Numbered from the stretch's first letter, positions 1 through 5,287 are shown. The stretch is DNA of 5,287 nucleotides from an uncultured Spirochaetaceae bacterium (GCA_902766345.1 CACXDK010000338.1:1-5287), one strand, 5' to 3'. Numbers and translations are program-made. Notes: generated by a model not told the origin, from the sequence alone.

Positions 1-161
1 CCAGTGGAGAAACTCAGCTTGGCCAGTGGGGAAACTCAGCTTGGTCAGTGGCCAAAATCATCATGGCCAGTGGGCATAATCATTACGGCCACTGGGCATA
101 ATCATCACGGCCAGTGGCCATAATCATTACGGCCACTGGGCAAAGTTGCTAAATTCAGTGG
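1..161. repeat. 22-bp tandem repeat array, about 7.3 units
   Basis: Seven full units of exactly 22 bp start at 1, 23, 45, 67, 89, 111 and 133, and an eighth box starts at 155. Each unit opens with the near-palindrome CCASTGG (TCAGTGG in units 3 and 8). Units 1-2 are of one type (CCAGTGGRGAAACTCAGCTTGG in two near-identical copies). Units 4-6 are of a second type, with CATAATCAT in the middle and ACGG at the end. Unit 3 is intermediate and unit 7 is decayed after its first ten bases. The centre base alternates G, C, G, C in units 4-7, so neighbouring boxes are reverse complements and could pair. There is no indel in the array. It begins at the window edge, so its true length is unknown. The function is unknown. 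It is more GC-rich (about 50%) than the surrounding DNA. Confidence 0.93.
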
Positions 162-388
162 AAACAATAACAATATCCTAAAACATCCATTCCGCAATAC
201 AAGAATCGAAAAAAATAACAGATGTTACGGCATGGAACTCATATTCTATAAGAAATTTCCAAGCAGATTTATTTCAGAAGTCTGTATAGCCCGAATTTCG
301 AGTTTCTGAAATTTCGGCCCTTAAGCATAGGACTTTTGTGGTTACACGAGGTCGAAACCTCAATAATTAAAAATTTCTATTCTAAAAA
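162..388. other. Non-coding stretch with small hairpins, no convincing gene
   Basis: I see no protein gene here. Two hairpins are visible. In the first, CCGAATTTC (291-299) pairs with GAAA-T-TTCGG (308-317) around one bulged T, with an 8-nt loop. In the second, GAGGT (348-352) pairs with ACCTC (357-361) around a four-base loop, which reads TTCG on the minus strand. The only ATG-started frame of note is a 25-codon plus-strand ORF at 232-309, with no ribosome binding site and no recognisable product. A longer stop-free frame (252-440) has no ATG until its end. The stretch may be the remains of an interspersed intergenic element, or a small RNA, but nothing here proves either. Confidence 0.5.
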
Positions 389-432
389 AGGAAAAATCGG
401 TCATTTCGAGCCTCCAATGACCGATTTTTTTT
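389..432. terminator. Strong bidirectional Rho-independent terminator
   Basis: A perfect 14-bp stem is formed by AAAAATCGGTCATT (392-405) and AATGACCGATTTTT (416-429), with a 10-nt loop (406-415). Eight T's (425-432) follow on the plus strand. On the minus strand the stem is followed by TTTTTCCTTTTTT. Both directions therefore have hairpin plus U-tract. On the minus strand it lies 51 bp or more past the lipoprotein stop codon and would end that transcript. On the plus strand it would stop transcription entering from the repeat array side. Confidence 0.9.
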
Positions 433-441
433 CAAAATGAC

Positions 442-462
442 TTTATTTTCAATGAAAATAAA
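442..462 (-). terminator. Small AT-rich hairpin after the lipoprotein gene
   Basis: TTTATTTTC (442-450) and GAAAATAAA (454-462) form a perfect 9-bp stem with a 3-nt loop, 21 bp beyond the lipoprotein stop codon. The stem has only one G-C pair, so it is weak by itself. On the minus strand it stands directly before the strong terminator at 389-432. It may assist termination or protect the 3' end of the message. Confidence 0.5.
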
Positions 463-482
463 AAACTCGAATTTAGGACTAC

Positions 483-1133
483 TTAGTATAATTGATCTGC
501 AAATGCAAGAATCTGTTTTTCTGTAAGTCCCTTCTTAGATGTGATTGCATAAGTATATGGACCGTCAACCCATGTTGCAACATGGTAATTGTCTACTTCA
601 CCACGGAGTTCAACACGCTTACTTTCTACCTTATTCATGTTTGCTGCCATGTTTTTTGTAATAAGATATTTTGTCATGTCTCCACTGATATCATCGCTTC
701 CTTTTGCCTTGCGAAGACGTACTTCATCATCTGTAACTGTAGTAGTTGTTGTTGAACTGTTTGCATTGTTATTTACAGTTGAGCTTGAGCCTTCTTTTGC
801 AACTTTATCGATATAAGAAGCAGAATTTTCAGTTGTGTAGATGATTTCAATCATTTCGTTAGGAATAGCTCTTGAAATCTTTTTTGTGTAGCTGAAAGGA
901 AGTGTTGATGGAATACTTAACTTGAAACCTGCTGAAGCTTCTGCTTTTTCCTGAGAGTCATAATCTACATAAGGATTAGGCCTTTTTGCTGAAGTAGAAC
1001 TTGTTGTTTTTTCAGAAGCTTCTGTTTTTGCTGCTGTTGATTTAGATGCCCTTGATTTTTTTGTAGAGGCACAACCAGAAAAAGCAACTGCAATTGCAGC
1101 TGCGGCAATTACTAAAATTAAGATTTTCTTCAT
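483..1133 (-). CDS. Lipoprotein with a C-terminal DUF4367-like domain
   Basis: This is a 216-residue exported lipoprotein of unknown function. The N-terminus is MKK, then a hydrophobic stretch (residues 4-18) and a lipobox-like FSGC with the lipidated cysteine at residue 21. F at -3 is outside the strict E. coli pattern but tolerated in spirochaetes. Residues 22-52 are a Ser/Thr/Lys/Ala-rich linker. Residues 53-216 resemble DUF4367 proteins: NPYVDYDS and AGFKLSIPSTLP at the start, EIIYT then RLRKAKGSDDISGD in the middle, and ATWVDGPYTYAITSKKGLT near the end. A simple-sequence run rich in S, N and T (about residues 100-135) separates the two middle strands. I chose the start at 1133 because it gives a normal signal peptide; an in-frame ATG at 1154 adds seven residues but lies inside the likely promoter. 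Neither ATG has a Shine-Dalgarno sequence. The gene is monocistronic and divergent from the MCP gene. The family assignment is from remembered motif patterns, not a search. Confidence 0.85.
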   Translation of the reverse strand: MKKILILVIAAAAIAVAFSGCASTKKSRASKSTAAKTEASEKTTSSTSAKRPNPYVDYDSQEKAEASAGFKLSIPSTLPFSYTKKISRAIPNEMIEIIYTTENSASYIDKVAKEGSSSTVNNNANSSTTTTTVTDDEVRLRKAKGSDDISGDMTKYLITKNMAANMNKVESKRVELRGEVDNYHVATWVDGPYTYAITSKKGLTEKQILAFADQLY

Positions 1134-1142
1134 AATAGGATT

Positions 1143-1171
1143 AAAATAAAACATTTATTGAATCAAGTCAA
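1143..1171 (-). promoter_or_regulatory. Sigma-70-type promoter of the lipoprotein gene
   Basis: On the minus strand TTGACT (1171-1166) is followed by a 17-bp spacer and TATTTT (1148-1143). Transcription would begin near 1136, only about 3 nt before the ATG at 1133. The message would thus be almost leaderless, which agrees with the missing Shine-Dalgarno sequence. A weaker alternative -10, TATAAC (1186-1181), lies upstream but lacks a good -35. Confidence 0.6.
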
Positions 1172-1178
1172 TAAATGT
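1151..1178. promoter_or_regulatory. Perfect 11-bp inverted repeat, candidate operator
   Basis: ACATTTATTGA (1151-1161) is mirrored exactly by TCAATAAATGT (1168-1178) across 6 bp. The right arm covers the lipoprotein -35 box and the left arm lies in its spacer, the usual place for a repressor site. If transcription starts near 1136 the palindrome is not transcribed, so it would act as DNA. Relative to the MCP start site predicted near 1227 it lies at about -49 to -76, where an activator could bind. The binding protein is unknown. Confidence 0.6.
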
Positions 1179-1183
1179 CTGTT

Positions 1184-1227
1184 ATAAAACATTGACGGCT
1201 ATTTCTTTTAGCAGTAAAATGTTTTAT
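1184..1227. repeat. Imperfect inverted repeat across the MCP promoter
   Basis: ATAAAACATT (1184-1193) pairs with AATGTTTTAT (1218-1227). After a small internal loop AC/GT pairs, and GCTA (1198-1201) pairs with TAGC (1209-1212) around a T-rich 7-nt loop. A third copy of ATAAAACATT stands at 1146-1155 in direct orientation, next to the lipoprotein -10 box. The inverted repeat covers both the -35 and -10 boxes of the MCP promoter. Confidence 0.55.
1192..1220 (+). promoter_or_regulatory. Sigma-70-type promoter of the MCP gene
   Basis: TTGACG (1192-1197), a 17-bp spacer and TAAAAT (1215-1220) match the housekeeping promoter pattern with one mismatch in each box. Transcription would begin near 1227, giving a leader of about 50 nt. 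I saw no match to the flagellar/chemotaxis sigma-28 pattern (TAAA then GCCGATAA), so the receptor may not be controlled with motility genes by that sigma factor. Confidence 0.6.
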
Positions 1228-1266
1228 TAGGTAAAATTATATTGTCCTTGCTTTATTGTCTTTCTT

Positions 1267-1271
1267 AGGAG
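1267..1271 (+). promoter_or_regulatory. Ribosome binding site deciding the MCP start
   Basis: AGGAG lies 5 nt before ATG 1277. It fixes the start there rather than at the in-frame TTG at 1256, which has no such site and would add seven residues before the natural MKISAKLS start. Confidence 0.85.
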
Positions 1272-1276
1272 TTTTT

Positions 1277-3334
1277 ATGAAGATTTCTGCAAAATTAAGT
1301 ATGCTTACTGGTATTTCAATATTGTTTTGTTCTATTGCAGTGTGTTCCATTTCAATTTCTTTTTTTAATAAAGGCTTCTTAAAGACCATATCTGAAAATT
1401 TGGATTCAAGTTCTATAGGTGCAAAACGTTATATTGAGGAACGATGGAATTCCCTTGAATACAGTGTACAGAGTTATGCACAGCGTTCTGATGTAATAAA
1501 TTTATTACGCACTGGTCAGAATTCCCGTCTTGATGATTTACTTGAAGCAGATCCTCAGATGGATGAATTTGATGCATTTTTTATTACAAGAGCAAATGCT
1601 CTTGCGGTTGCAGGCTCTTGTTCTACAGATGCAAGTTCCCTTTCTTGTATTCAGACTTCACTCAAGGGAAAAAATGCAAAAACTATAGAACCTGCACCAG
1701 CCTCTGGTAGTTCCTGTATTCTTTTTGCATCGGCTCCTGTTGTTTACAATGATAAAATCATAGGAACTGTTGTTGCTGGATATGATATGGAGTCTGAGCT
1801 TTTTGTTAATTACATCAAAGAATGTTTTGGACTTGAATGTGAAGTTATTCTTGACGGCGTTCGCATTTCTTCTACACTACGTTCTGACAGCGGGGCTTCT
1901 CTTGCTGGCTCTGCAATTGAAGACGGTAGTGTTTTGACTAATGTTGCAAATGGGGAAATATATCCTACAGAGGCTTTAATAAATGACATTTTGTATCAGT
2001 GTTGTTATATTCCTCTTGTAGATGATACTGGTGAAATTGATACAATGATTTTTATTGCAAAAAGTAAGGAACTGATTGCTAAAACTAAGAAAGATGCTCT
2101 TGTTGTTGTTGTCCCTTGTCTTATAGGTCTTTGCCTTGTATTTATACTTATTGTCATAATTACAATCAATTCAACTGTAAAGCCTTTGCTGAAAGTTAAG
2201 AATTCTTTTGCTGATATTTCTACAGGAAATGCAGACCTTACAAAACGTATTGCTGTTTCTTCAGAAGATGAAATTGGCGATGTTGTCATTGGTTTTAACC
2301 GTTTTTCTGGTAAATTGCAGTCTATAATTTCTGATGTAAAAAAATCAAAGGCTGAGCTTACGGAGCAGGGCGGTAGTATGGAGCATATTACAGGTGTTAC
2401 TTCTGGTGCAATTATGGACATCATTAATATGATGGATGTAATTCAGGAGCAGATTTCTAATCAAGGAAACAGTGTTAATCAAACAGCTGGTGCTGTTAAT
2501 CAAATTTCATCAAATATTAATTCTTTGAATTCAATGATAAAAGGACAGGCTGCAAGTGTTGAAGAAGCTTCTGTTGCTGTAGAACAAATGATAGGTAATA
2601 TTTCTTCTGTTAATAGTTCTGTAGAAAAGATGGCAGCATCGTTTTCTGAATTGCAGGAAAACACACAAATTGGCGTTTCTAAACAGTTGTCTGTAAACTC
2701 AAGGTTGCAGGAGATTGAAACTCAGTCTAAGACTTTGGGTGACGCAAATAAAGCTATTGCTAGCATTGCCAGTCAGACTAATCTTCTTGCTATGAATGCT
2801 GCCATTGAAGCTGCTCATGCAGGTGAAGCGGGACGTGGATTTTCTGTTGTAGCAGATGAAATTCGTAAGCTGTCTGAAACTTCATCGGCACAATCAAAAA
2901 GAATTGGACAAGAGCTTTCTAAGATCAGGGCTTCTATTAATGATGTTGTTAATGCTTCGCAGGAATCTTCTTCAGCTTTGTCTGCCGTGTCTGATAAAAT
3001 TAGGGATACTGATCAGCTTGTTTTGCAAATTCGCTCTGCTATGGATGAACAGAATTCTGGTTCAAGGAAGATTAGTGAGTCTTTGCGTAATATGAATGAC
3101 AGTACTCAGGAAGTTCAGAGTGCATCTATAGAGATGGCGGAGGGCAATAAACTTATTCTTACTGAAATAAGTAACCTGCAGTCTGCAACGGCTTCCATGA
3201 AAGAGAGCATGGAAAGCATGTCTTCCGGTACGACAAAAATTGCTGATGCAGGCTCTTCGCTTGAAGATGTTACTTCTCAAGTAAAGTCTTCTATTGATAA
3301 AATGAGTTCCCAGATAGATCAGTTTATTGTTTGA
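1277..3334 (+). CDS. Methyl-accepting chemotaxis protein with periplasmic Cache-type sensor
   Basis: This 685-residue inner-membrane chemoreceptor should bind a ligand outside and control CheA through CheW inside. Order: short basic N-terminus; first membrane segment (about 9-30); periplasmic sensor (about 31-272); second membrane segment (about 273-298); HAMP (about 299-352, with DLTKRI and DEIG); long coiled-coil signalling domain (about 353-685). The sensor looks like a double Cache domain: SAPVVYNDKIIGTVVAGYDM (152-171) fits the end of the first module, and EVILDGVRISSTL (189-201) onward fits the Cache_3-like second module. The hairpin tip at 500-532 has QTNLLAMNAAIEAAHAGEAG followed by RGFSVVADEIRKL, the CheA/CheW contact region. 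A methylation-type site is visible at AASVEEAS (425-432). There is no NWETF-type CheR/CheB tether; the end is DQFIV. Seven cysteines (115, 124, 147, 183, 188, 242, 243) lie in the sensor and none in the cytoplasmic part. The ligand cannot be told from sequence. Confidence 0.95.
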   Translation: MKISAKLSMLTGISILFCSIAVCSISISFFNKGFLKTISENLDSSSIGAKRYIEERWNSLEYSVQSYAQRSDVINLLRTGQNSRLDDLLEADPQMDEFDAFFITRANALAVAGSCSTDASSLSCIQTSLKGKNAKTIEPAPASGSSCILFASAPVVYNDKIIGTVVAGYDMESELFVNYIKECFGLECEVILDGVRISSTLRSDSGASLAGSAIEDGSVLTNVANGEIYPTEALINDILYQCCYIPLVDDTGEIDTMIFIAKSKELIAKTKKDALVVVVPCLIGLCLVFILIVIITINSTVKPLLKVKNSFADISTGNADLTKRIAVSSEDEIGDVVIGFNRFSGKLQSIISDVKKSKAELTEQGGSMEHITGVTSGAIMDIINMMDVIQEQISNQGNSVNQTAGAVNQISSNINSLNSMIKGQAASVEEASVAVEQMIGNISSVNSSVEKMAASFSELQENTQIGVSKQLSVNSRLQEIETQSKTLGDANKAIASIASQTNLLAMNAAIEAAHAGEAGRGFSVVADEIRKLSETSSAQSKRIGQELSKIRASINDVVNASQESSSALSAVSDKIRDTDQLVLQIRSAMDEQNSGSRKISESLRNMNDSTQEVQSASIEMAEGNKLILTEISNLQSATASMKESMESMSSGTTKIADAGSSLEDVTSQVKSSIDKMSSQIDQFIV

Positions 3335-3337
3335 TAA

Positions 3338-3892
3338 TTATTTTTCATTAAGGTATTCCTGCATGGTCATTATTTGAACATGCAGGGGGCTTAAGCCGCT
3401 TAGAATTAATTCTGTGGCAGCTTCCTTCTCTTTTGTAAAGCCAGATATGCAGTCTTTAAGGTAAATGACTTTACATCCCATATCCATTGCTTCAAGCGCT
3501 GTATATAATACACAACATTCCGCAACAACTCCAGTTAGGACAACTCTGTCTGCTTTTTTTGCCTGTTCCCTTATTTGAGGAATGCACATTGAAGAATATT
3601 TACTTTTACTGTATAGCGGATATTTTTGTGCCAGAGTTTGAATATCTGGAATAAGCTCATTCAGCCACTTATTGTTATTTATATCTGCATATACTTTATT
3701 ATAATCTTTCCATGTACCTGCAGGATTTTCTGCGGGAAGATATTCTGAAAGAATAATATTCTTTGAGACAGATTTTTCTGTAAGCTCAACAATTCTTTTT
3801 GCAATGCCTTCTGTGTCAAGACATGCCCATGCCTGATTTTTTGTATAGACATTCTGCATGTCAATGACAATAATTAAATCATTCAGCTTCAT
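3338..3892 (-). CDS. Isochorismatase-like cysteine hydrolase
   Basis: This 184-residue cytoplasmic protein is a typical length for the isochorismatase/nicotinamidase superfamily. The catalytic triad can be placed as D11 (VIDMQN), K96 (in YSKSKYSSM) and C127 (VLTGVVAECCVLYTA). The ending YLKDCISGFTKEKE is also typical. The nicotinamidase metal site (D-x-H...H, usually DWHP..H) is absent; that place reads LSEYLPAENPAGTWKDYN. It is therefore probably not a standard metal-dependent nicotinamidase, and the substrate is unknown. C126 beside the catalytic C127 is a small oddity. The start ATG at 3892 lies inside the last codons of the upstream phosphohexomutase (14-bp overlap), so translation is probably coupled. 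The only Shine-Dalgarno-like purines (AAAAGG) are rather far upstream. The stop is 3 bp from that of the convergent MCP gene. Confidence 0.9.
   Translation of the reverse strand: MKLNDLIIVIDMQNVYTKNQAWACLDTEGIAKRIVELTEKSVSKNIILSEYLPAENPAGTWKDYNKVYADINNNKWLNELIPDIQTLAQKYPLYSKSKYSSMCIPQIREQAKKADRVVLTGVVAECCVLYTALEAMDMGCKVIYLKDCISGFTKEKEAATELILSGLSPLHVQIMTMQEYLNEK
3358..3413. repeat. Three successive palindromes at the convergent gene ends
   Basis: CCTGCATG (3358-3365) pairs with CATGCAGG (3379-3386) around 13 nt. GGCTTAAGCC (3388-3397) and AGAATTAATTCT (3402-3413) are perfect palindromes without spacers. All lie in the last codons of the cysteine hydrolase gene and just after the MCP stop codon. 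No T-run follows on either strand, so they are not classic intrinsic terminators. They could still form stem-loops at the 3' end of an MCP transcript. Confidence 0.5.
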
Positions 3893-5287
3893 ACATTGCG
3901 TCTGCCTTTTGAATCATTTCTGTTTCCCAGCTAAGAAGTTCCCTCTCTATTTTTTCCTCTGATTTTAATTCATCGCCCTTGACATCGCATAGAATTCTGA
4001 ATACTGGTTCTGTACCACTTGGACGCATCCACATAAATGCTGTAGGGCGTTTATTTGTGTCGTAGAACTTTATTTTTAGTCCTCCAGTTCCATTGTTCCA
4101 GTCAAGACAGAATTTCTTTTCTTCTGTTCCATTTGTACAGTTTGCCTCGAACGATTCAAAATCGTATGTATCTAAAAGCATTTCTTTTTTTTCTGTCCAT
4201 TCCTTCATGAAGATATTCTGGAAGTTTTGCTTTAAAAGACCTTTGTCTGGCGTACGTACATTGAGTACTGCACGAGATTCGCTAACACCAGTTGTTGCAT
4301 AGACTGGAAGTGTTTCAAGAATATCAGAAATTGTAAAGTCAACTTTATATTTTGACATCTGTTCTGATTTTTCGCACCATATATGGAAAAGACCCTTTTG
4401 GGATTTTCCATCTTTTACGCCATCTTTTATAGAAAGCAGCTTGATAATGGCAAACAGTGTTGCAAGAGGGTCTCTTACATGAGAAGGATCTGTAATGTTT
4501 CCTCCATTGCTTCCTTCTCCTAAGATACGAACTTTATAGCCCTCATCACGTTTTTTCTGAGCCAGATTAACAACGTTTGCTTCTCCGACTTCTGCTCTGA
4601 ACAGTGATACGTTAAATGTCCTGCAGATATCATCGATTCTCATTGAGGTAGGGCAGTTTACTGCTACGGCTTTCTTTTCAAGTATGCTCATGGCCTTATG
4701 ATACAGGCTTTTCTTTTGGAAACGGCAGGTTTTCCAGTAATCGTAGGCAAGTTCTGCCATTACACATAGTGAAAATACTGTCTGTGCTGGTATTGGCATT
4801 GCTTTATGAGTGCGTTCATCCCAGTATACTATGTTACCTCTATCACCGTCACAGTCAGGCATGTAACCAAGTATGACTGTTTCATCTCCATCTTCCTGCA
4901 TCTGCTGCATACGTGATGCACAATAAATTAAGTTTTCTGGTTCTGGTATTATTGCGTGAACAATTTTTCCAGGTTCATCATTAAATGGAATGAACTTCAA
5001 ATTACAAGATGGCATAAAATTTTTATCAATAGACACACTTCTTGCAGAACCATTCATATCACATACGATGGAAAGAGGATTTTCTGCGAGGTATGACTGA
5101 ATGACATTGAAAATGTCCATCTGTTCTTCTTCAATATCAGTACCTGTAATTACATTACGAATAAATGCATCATAGGTACGAAGAGATTCTTTTTTATATT
5201 CTTCACTTTCATTTTTTATAAGTGTAAGTGCAGCATTATCTACAGAAGCAAGAATATCCTGTGCGTGTTTTTCAGCATCTTCATCAA
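3879..5287 (-). CDS. Phosphohexomutase (phosphoglucomutase/phosphomannomutase type), N-terminus off window
   Basis: This enzyme of the alpha-D-phosphohexomutase superfamily interconverts hexose 1- and 6-phosphates. The frame stays open to the right edge, giving 468 visible codons, so ATG 5120 is internal and the gene is 5'-partial. The visible N-terminal part (HAQDILASVDNAA, AFIRNVITGTDIEEEQ) runs straight into the conserved region. Key motifs are the metal-binding loop DCDGDR (4839-4856), the sugar-binding-type loop GEGSNGGN (4497-4520) and the phosphate-binding loop RPSGTEP (4005-4025). The catalytic phosphoserine motif (TASHNP type) is not visible and should lie beyond 5287. About 270 residues separate the metal and phosphate loops, well above the roughly 180 in the well-studied Pseudomonas AlgC enzyme, so this is a long-form member. 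Glucose versus mannose preference cannot be read from the sequence. It is followed by the cysteine hydrolase gene with a 14-bp overlap, so the two are very likely co-transcribed from a promoter outside the window. Confidence 0.92.
   Translation of the reverse strand, partial: DEDAEKHAQDILASVDNAALTLIKNESEEYKKESLRTYDAFIRNVITGTDIEEEQMDIFNVIQSYLAENPLSIVCDMNGSARSVSIDKNFMPSCNLKFIPFNDEPGKIVHAIIPEPENLIYCASRMQQMQEDGDETVILGYMPDCDGDRGNIVYWDERTHKAMPIPAQTVFSLCVMAELAYDYWKTCRFQKKSLYHKAMSILEKKAVAVNCPTSMRIDDICRTFNVSLFRAEVGEANVVNLAQKKRDEGYKVRILGEGSNGGNITDPSHVRDPLATLFAIIKLLSIKDGVKDGKSQKGLFHIWCEKSEQMSKYKVDFTISDILETLPVYATTGVSESRAVLNVRTPDKGLLKQNFQNIFMKEWTEKKEMLLDTYDFESFEANCTNGTEEKKFCLDWNNGTGGLKIKFYDTNKRPTAFMWMRPSGTEPVFRILCDVKGDELKSEEKIERELLSWETEMIQKADAMYEAE

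Noticed and set aside
1..161. CRISPR array
   Set aside because: The whole period is only 22 bp, the constant part is about 9 bp and the inner parts are shared between units; there are no spacer-like unique segments and no cas genes.
232..309. 25-codon plus-strand ORF starting MELIFYKKF
   Set aside because: No Shine-Dalgarno sequence, no recognisable features, and it runs into the 291-317 hairpin.
492..816. Plus-strand ORFs opposite the lipoprotein gene
   Set aside because: They lie antisense to a well-supported CDS, have low-complexity cysteine or valine-rich translations and no ribosome binding site.
1134..1154. Lipoprotein start at the upstream in-frame ATG (1154)
   Set aside because: It would put MFYFNPI before a normal MKK signal peptide, has no ribosome binding site and overlaps the predicted -10 box.
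1256..1276. MCP start at TTG 1256
   Set aside because: The AGGAG at 1267-1271 would lie inside the coding region and is ideally placed for ATG 1277.
2005..3280. Short ORFs in other frames inside the MCP gene
   Set aside because: They are shadows of the MCP coding sequence with no recognisable domains.
3358..3386. Intrinsic terminator for the MCP or the hydrolase gene
   Set aside because: The 8-bp stem has a long 13-nt loop and no following T-run on either strand.
3338..3892. Naming the hydrolase nicotinamidase (pncA)
   Set aside because: The triad is present but the metal-binding Asp-His-His segment is not, so substrate-specific naming is unsupported.
5118..5120. ATG 5120 as the true start of the phosphohexomutase
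   Set aside because: The frame continues open to the right edge with family-like sequence, and the catalytic serine motif is still missing, so the gene begins outside the window.

Overview
The window is low-GC bacterial DNA that best fits a spirochaete, probably a Treponema-like gut or rumen species. The basis is the AT-rich coding style, a chemoreceptor whose signalling tip reads EAAHAGEAGRGF, and a lipoprotein with a relaxed lipobox (FSGC). This is inference from sequence style; there is no rRNA or other phylogenetic marker here.

Layout: positions 1-161 carry a 22-bp tandem repeat array that may continue off the left edge. Positions 162-482 contain no convincing gene but several hairpins, ending in a strong bidirectional Rho-independent terminator (389-432) and a second small hairpin (442-462). 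A lipoprotein gene with a DUF4367-like domain follows on the minus strand (483-1133). It is divergent from a chemoreceptor (MCP) gene on the plus strand (1277-3334). The 143 bp between them hold a promoter for each gene, a perfect 11+11 bp palindrome over the lipoprotein -35 box, and an imperfect inverted repeat spanning the MCP promoter.

The MCP gene converges, with only 3 bp between stop codons, on a two-gene minus-strand unit. This is a large phosphohexomutase, whose N-terminus lies off the right edge (3879-5287), followed with a 14-bp overlap by an isochorismatase-like cysteine hydrolase (3338-3892). No clear intrinsic terminator separates the convergent transcripts, but three palindromes lie in a row at 3358-3413.

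The proteins belong to known families: chemotactic sensing, a surface or periplasmic lipoprotein, sugar-phosphate interconversion and a small hydrolase. The more unusual material is non-coding (the 22-bp array with its staggered stop codons, the 288-480 structured segment, the divergent control region). In the proteins, the notable points are a simple-sequence insertion in the lipoprotein domain and seven cysteines confined to the MCP sensor. I did not find a clearly new multi-gene system.
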